Assembly: GCA_035642415.1 (NCBI GenBank)
Contig: DASQSI010000132.1
Span: 1-7,862 of the forward strand
Reading direction: 5' to 3'
DNA length: 7,862 bases
Origin: Rubrobacter_F sp035642415
GTDB lineage: Bacteria; Actinomycetota; Rubrobacteria; Rubrobacterales; Rubrobacteraceae
Part shown: positions 5,835-7,862 of the stretch, piece after piece
Numbering within the stretch: position 1 is the first letter of the stretch
Layout of the letters: every line of letters begins with the position of its first letter
Made by a program: the position numbers and the translations under genes
The notes under the pieces: model-generated
Databases searched by the model: none
What the model was told of the DNA's origin: nothing
Seen by the model: the letters and a program-made list of their open reading frames with translations, nothing else

Positions 5835-6511
5835 TCTGCTATCCCCTGGACGAAGATCGCTCGCGCCAGGCTCTCCCCCAAAGAGTGTTCGTCACCGCCT
5901 TCGTCTTCGATGGTGACGACGCCGTCGAGAGCGCGGACCTCCTTGATGCCCAACATACACCCGGGGACGAGGCCACACTTCCCGAGATGGTTCAGGACCG
6001 GCGCACTCTCGTCACTGATCTTGACGATACGTACCCTTTGCCCAACCTCGGCCTCGCTCAAGGGCCTGGACCTCTCGAGAGCCAGGGTACCGTCGGCGGC
6101 AGGGATAGGATCTCCGTGCGGGTCGCGGCCAGGGTACCCCAAGAACTCCGCCAAGCGCCCCGTGAACTCGTCCGAGACGGCGTGCTCGAGCTTCTCGGCC
6201 TCCTCGTGAACATCTTGCCACGAATACCCCAGGTGCTCCGTTAGGAAGGTCTCGATCAGACGGTGCCGCCGCACTAGTCTTAACGCTTCCTCTAGCCCGC
6301 GCCGTGTCAGTGACGCCCCACGGTACCTCTCGTACCTGACCAGCCCCATCTCCTGCAACCGCCCGAACATGTTCGTCACCGACGCGGAAGAAACGGCTAG
6401 CCTCGCCGCGACCTCCTTTGTAGAAGCCGCACTCGAACCAGAGGTTTCCCAGATGGCCTTAACATAGTCGCCCACGGAGGAAGAGGGCTGCACCGTCGTG
6501 GACCTACTCAT
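5825..6511 (-). CDS. mntR: MntR-like (DtxR family) manganese-dependent transcriptional repressor with FeoA domain
   Basis: A 228-residue metal-dependent DNA-binding repressor. Residues 10-75 form the winged helix-turn-helix (SVGDYVKAIWE; TKEVAARLAVSSASVTNMF recognition region; YERYRGASLTRRG wing). Residues 78-135 form the metal-binding and dimerisation domain, ending in the conserved GYPGRDPHGDPIP. About 150-225 is a FeoA/SH3-like domain (EVGQRVRIVKI, GLVPGCMLGI). Ligand positions: His83, Glu87 and His102 match DtxR site 1 (His79, Glu83, His98). In site 2 Glu106 replaces DtxR Cys102 within VHEEAEKLEH, Glu109 and His110 are kept, and Asp15 stands where DtxR has Met10 and Bacillus MntR has Asp8. 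This set is typical of Mn-responsive actinobacterial MntR/SirR proteins rather than the iron sensor IdeR. Divergence from mntH supports that. There is no Shine-Dalgarno; the promoter lies so close that the mRNA may be leaderless. Confidence 0.9.
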   Translation of the reverse strand: MSRSTTVQPSSSVGDYVKAIWETSGSSAASTKEVAARLAVSSASVTNMFGRLQEMGLVRYERYRGASLTRRGLEEALRLVRRHRLIETFLTEHLGYSWQDVHEEAEKLEHAVSDEFTGRLAEFLGYPGRDPHGDPIPAADGTLALERSRPLSEAEVGQRVRIVKISDESAPVLNHLGKCGLVPGCMLGIKEVRALDGVVTIEDEGGDEHSLGESLARAIFVQGIAEPV

Positions 6512-6520
6512 GCTACGCGC

Positions 6521-6549
6521 AATATAACCGAAATGAAAGTTTTTATCAA
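6521..6549 (-). promoter_or_regulatory. Strong predicted promoter of mntR, giving a near-leaderless transcript
   Basis: Read on the minus strand, TTGATA (6549-6544) and TATATT (6526-6521) are separated by exactly 17 nt, each 5 of 6 to the sigma70-type consensus. The -10 ends only 9 nt before the ATG at 6511, so transcription should begin within a few bases of the start codon. That agrees with the absence of a Shine-Dalgarno sequence. Confidence 0.7.
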
Positions 6550-6561
6550 CGCTATAGAATC

Positions 6562-6591
6562 TTGACTTTTGCGTTATCCATTTTGTAACAT
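6562..6591 (+). promoter_or_regulatory. Probable promoter of mntH
   Basis: TTGACT (6562-6567, 5 of 6) and TAACAT (6586-6591, 4 of 6) are 18 nt apart. The expected start is near 6598, inside the palindrome that follows directly. The leader would be about 33 nt. Confidence 0.5.
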
Positions 6592-6604
6592 TAGCTAAGG
6601 CTAA
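6591..6604. promoter_or_regulatory. Candidate MntR operator (DtxR-like palindrome) over the mntH start site
   Basis: TTAGC (6591-6595) and GCTAA (6600-6604) are perfect reverse complements around TAAG. The 14-mer agrees with 12 of the first 14 bases of the DtxR/IdeR consensus TTAGGTTAGSCTAACCTAA, as recalled. It abuts the mntH -10 and covers the expected transcription start, where a bound repressor would block RNA polymerase. It is about 40 bp from the mntR -35. The site is inferred; no binding data. Confidence 0.55.
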
Positions 6605-6630
6605 AAATTGATATTAGAGAAGAGGGTTAT

Positions 6631-7862
6631 GTGAGCGAGCGTACCGAGATCATCGAAGGCGCCGAAGGAGTTCTGCCAGGCGAGAGTGCAACCGCACGGG
6701 CAGCGCACCAATCACTGAAGGGGGAACGCCGGGGCATCCGCAAGGTGTGGCCCTTCTTGGGACCAGCGTTTATTGCAGCGGTGGCCTACGTGGATCCGGG
6801 CAACTTCGCGACCAACATCTCGGGCGGGGCGCAGTTCGGGTACCTGCTTCTATGGGTGTTGCTCTGTTCGAACCTGATGGCTATGCTCGTACAGTCGATG
6901 TCGGCTAAGCTGGGGATCGCCACCGGCAAGAACCTACCGGAGGTATGTCGCGCGCGCTTCCCGAAGCTCGTCTCGATCGGGCTCTGGATACAAGCCGAGG
7001 TCATAGCCATGGCAACTGACCTTGCGGAGTTCATCGGAGCGGCCCTGGCTCTGAACCTGCTCTTTGGTATCCCGCTGTTTCCGGCCGGTCTGCTTACCGG
7101 GTTAGGAGTTTTTGGCATCCTCGCGCTGCAGCGGCGTGGTTTTAGACCGCTGGAAGCGGTCATCTCTGCGATGGTCGGCGTGATCCTCCTTGCCTTCGCC
7201 TTCCAGATCTACTACGCCGAGCCGGAGAGCGAGAGGATCTTGGCTGGGCTCTTCACGCCTGGCTTCCAGGGCACCGAGAGCGTGCTGCTTGCGGCCGGTA
7301 TCCTCGGGGCCACGGTCATGCCCCACGTGATCTACCTGCACTCAGCCTTAACCCAACGCCGGGTGATAGGCAAAACCGAAGGAGAGAAGAAAAAGATATT
7401 CCGCTTCGAGCTCGTCGACGTCGTGATAGCCATGAGCCTCGCTGGGTTCATCAATGCCAGCATGCTCATCATGGCCGCAGCGCTCTTCAACGCCAACGGT
7501 TTAACCGAGATAACCGACATCGATCTAGCCTTCGAACAACTGGGGATTCTCGTCAACGACAACGCGGCCATCCTTTTCGGGTTCGCTCTGTTCGCTTCGG
7601 GCTTCTCGAGCTCGTCGGTAGGCACCATGGCCGGCCAGGTCGTTATGCAAGGCTTCATAAACCGCCGGATCCCACTGTTCTTGCGGCGTTTCATCACGAT
7701 GGCGCCGGCCTTAATCATCCTGGCCGTCGGCCTCAACCCCAGCCGTTCGCTAGTCATCAGCCAAGTGGTGCTCTCCTTCGGCATCCCCTTCGCGCTCATC
7801 CCGTTGTTGATCTTCTGCCGTAACCGCAACGTAATGGGCACGTTGGTCAACCATAGCCTGAC
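6631..7862 (+). CDS. mntH: NRAMP-family Mn(II) transporter, 3' end outside window
   Basis: The first 410 residues of a proton-coupled divalent metal importer of the NRAMP/MntH family, in the cytoplasmic membrane. Residues 1-40 are a hydrophilic N-terminal extension. TM1 contains the metal-binding DPGN motif (Asp55, Asn58) within AYVDPGNFATN. TM3 has the conserved ATDLAEFIGAA (about 128-138). TM6 has GATVMPHVIYLHS with the metal-contacting Ala227 and Met230 and the conserved His232. GFSSSSVGTMAGQVVM (about 325-340) marks TM9 of the family. About ten of the expected eleven helices are visible. The frame is open to the right edge and, judged by the E. coli protein (412 residues without the extension), some 30-45 residues are missing. 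The GTG start at 6631 follows AGAGGG by 4 nt; the overlapping ATG at 6629 is followed at once by TGA. Divergent mntR and the palindrome upstream indicate Mn-repressed expression. Confidence 0.95.
   Translation, partial: MSERTEIIEGAEGVLPGESATARAAHQSLKGERRGIRKVWPFLGPAFIAAVAYVDPGNFATNISGGAQFGYLLLWVLLCSNLMAMLVQSMSAKLGIATGKNLPEVCRARFPKLVSIGLWIQAEVIAMATDLAEFIGAALALNLLFGIPLFPAGLLTGLGVFGILALQRRGFRPLEAVISAMVGVILLAFAFQIYYAEPESERILAGLFTPGFQGTESVLLAAGILGATVMPHVIYLHSALTQRRVIGKTEGEKKKIFRFELVDVVIAMSLAGFINASMLIMAAALFNANGLTEITDIDLAFEQLGILVNDNAAILFGFALFASGFSSSSVGTMAGQVVMQGFINRRIPLFLRRFITMAPALIILAVGLNPSRSLVISQVVLSFGIPFALIPLLIFCRNRNVMGTLVNHSL

Noticed and set aside
7332..7850. Minus-strand 172-codon frame opposite mntH
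   Set aside because: Antisense shadow of an NRAMP transporter whose plus-strand motifs are complete; Met/Arg/Lys-rich without structure.

Overview
The window looks like chromosomal DNA of a moderately GC-rich bacterium, most likely a deep-branching actinobacterium of the Rubrobacter type. That placement is an inference from protein flavour: the YmdB variant, the MntR/SirR-like regulator with a FeoA domain, the actinobacterial-style serine recombinase tail, frequent AGG and CTA codons, and TTG/GTG starts. It is not a database result. The window holds seven intact or edge-truncated genes and one decayed patch.

Layout. (1) Positions 2-547 carry the 3' two-thirds of a ymdB-type metallophosphoesterase gene running off the left edge. 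(2) Positions 548-1410 hold no intact gene. They contain the frameshifted C-terminal remnant of a large serine recombinase (about 633-990), joined directly to the frameshifted C-terminal remnant of a DapA-family lyase/synthase (about 993-1252), plus a strong hairpin inside the recombinase remnant. (3) Positions 1411-3358 form a two-gene phosphate-uptake operon: a DUF47 (PhoU-like) Pit accessory protein with a TTG start, overlapping by 8 nt a PiT-family phosphate permease. (4) On the minus strand, 5253-3442 is a two-gene operon of a Yip1-like polytopic membrane protein followed by the membrane serine protease SppA. (5) Positions 5363-5776 (+) encode a Nudix hydrolase of the ADP-ribose pyrophosphatase type, divergent from the Yip1/sppA pair. 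(6) Positions 5825-6511 (-) encode a DtxR/MntR-family regulator, divergent from an NRAMP manganese transporter (mntH, 6631 to the right edge, 3' truncated).

The most coherent regulatory unit is the mntR-mntH divergon. Metal-site residues of the regulator (an Asp and a Glu where DtxR has Met10 and Cys102) point to Mn(II) sensing. The 119-nt intergenic region holds a strong predicted promoter for mntR that would make a nearly leaderless transcript. It also holds a promoter for mntH with a DtxR-like palindrome over the expected transcription start. The simplest model is that Mn-loaded MntR shuts off mntH only.

No CRISPR array, tRNA, rRNA, intact insertion sequence or defence system was seen. 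I found no candidate for a wholly new biological system. The most unusual parts are the recombinase/dapA graveyard, the leaderless mntR promoter and operator arrangement, and a cysteine cluster in the Yip1-like protein.
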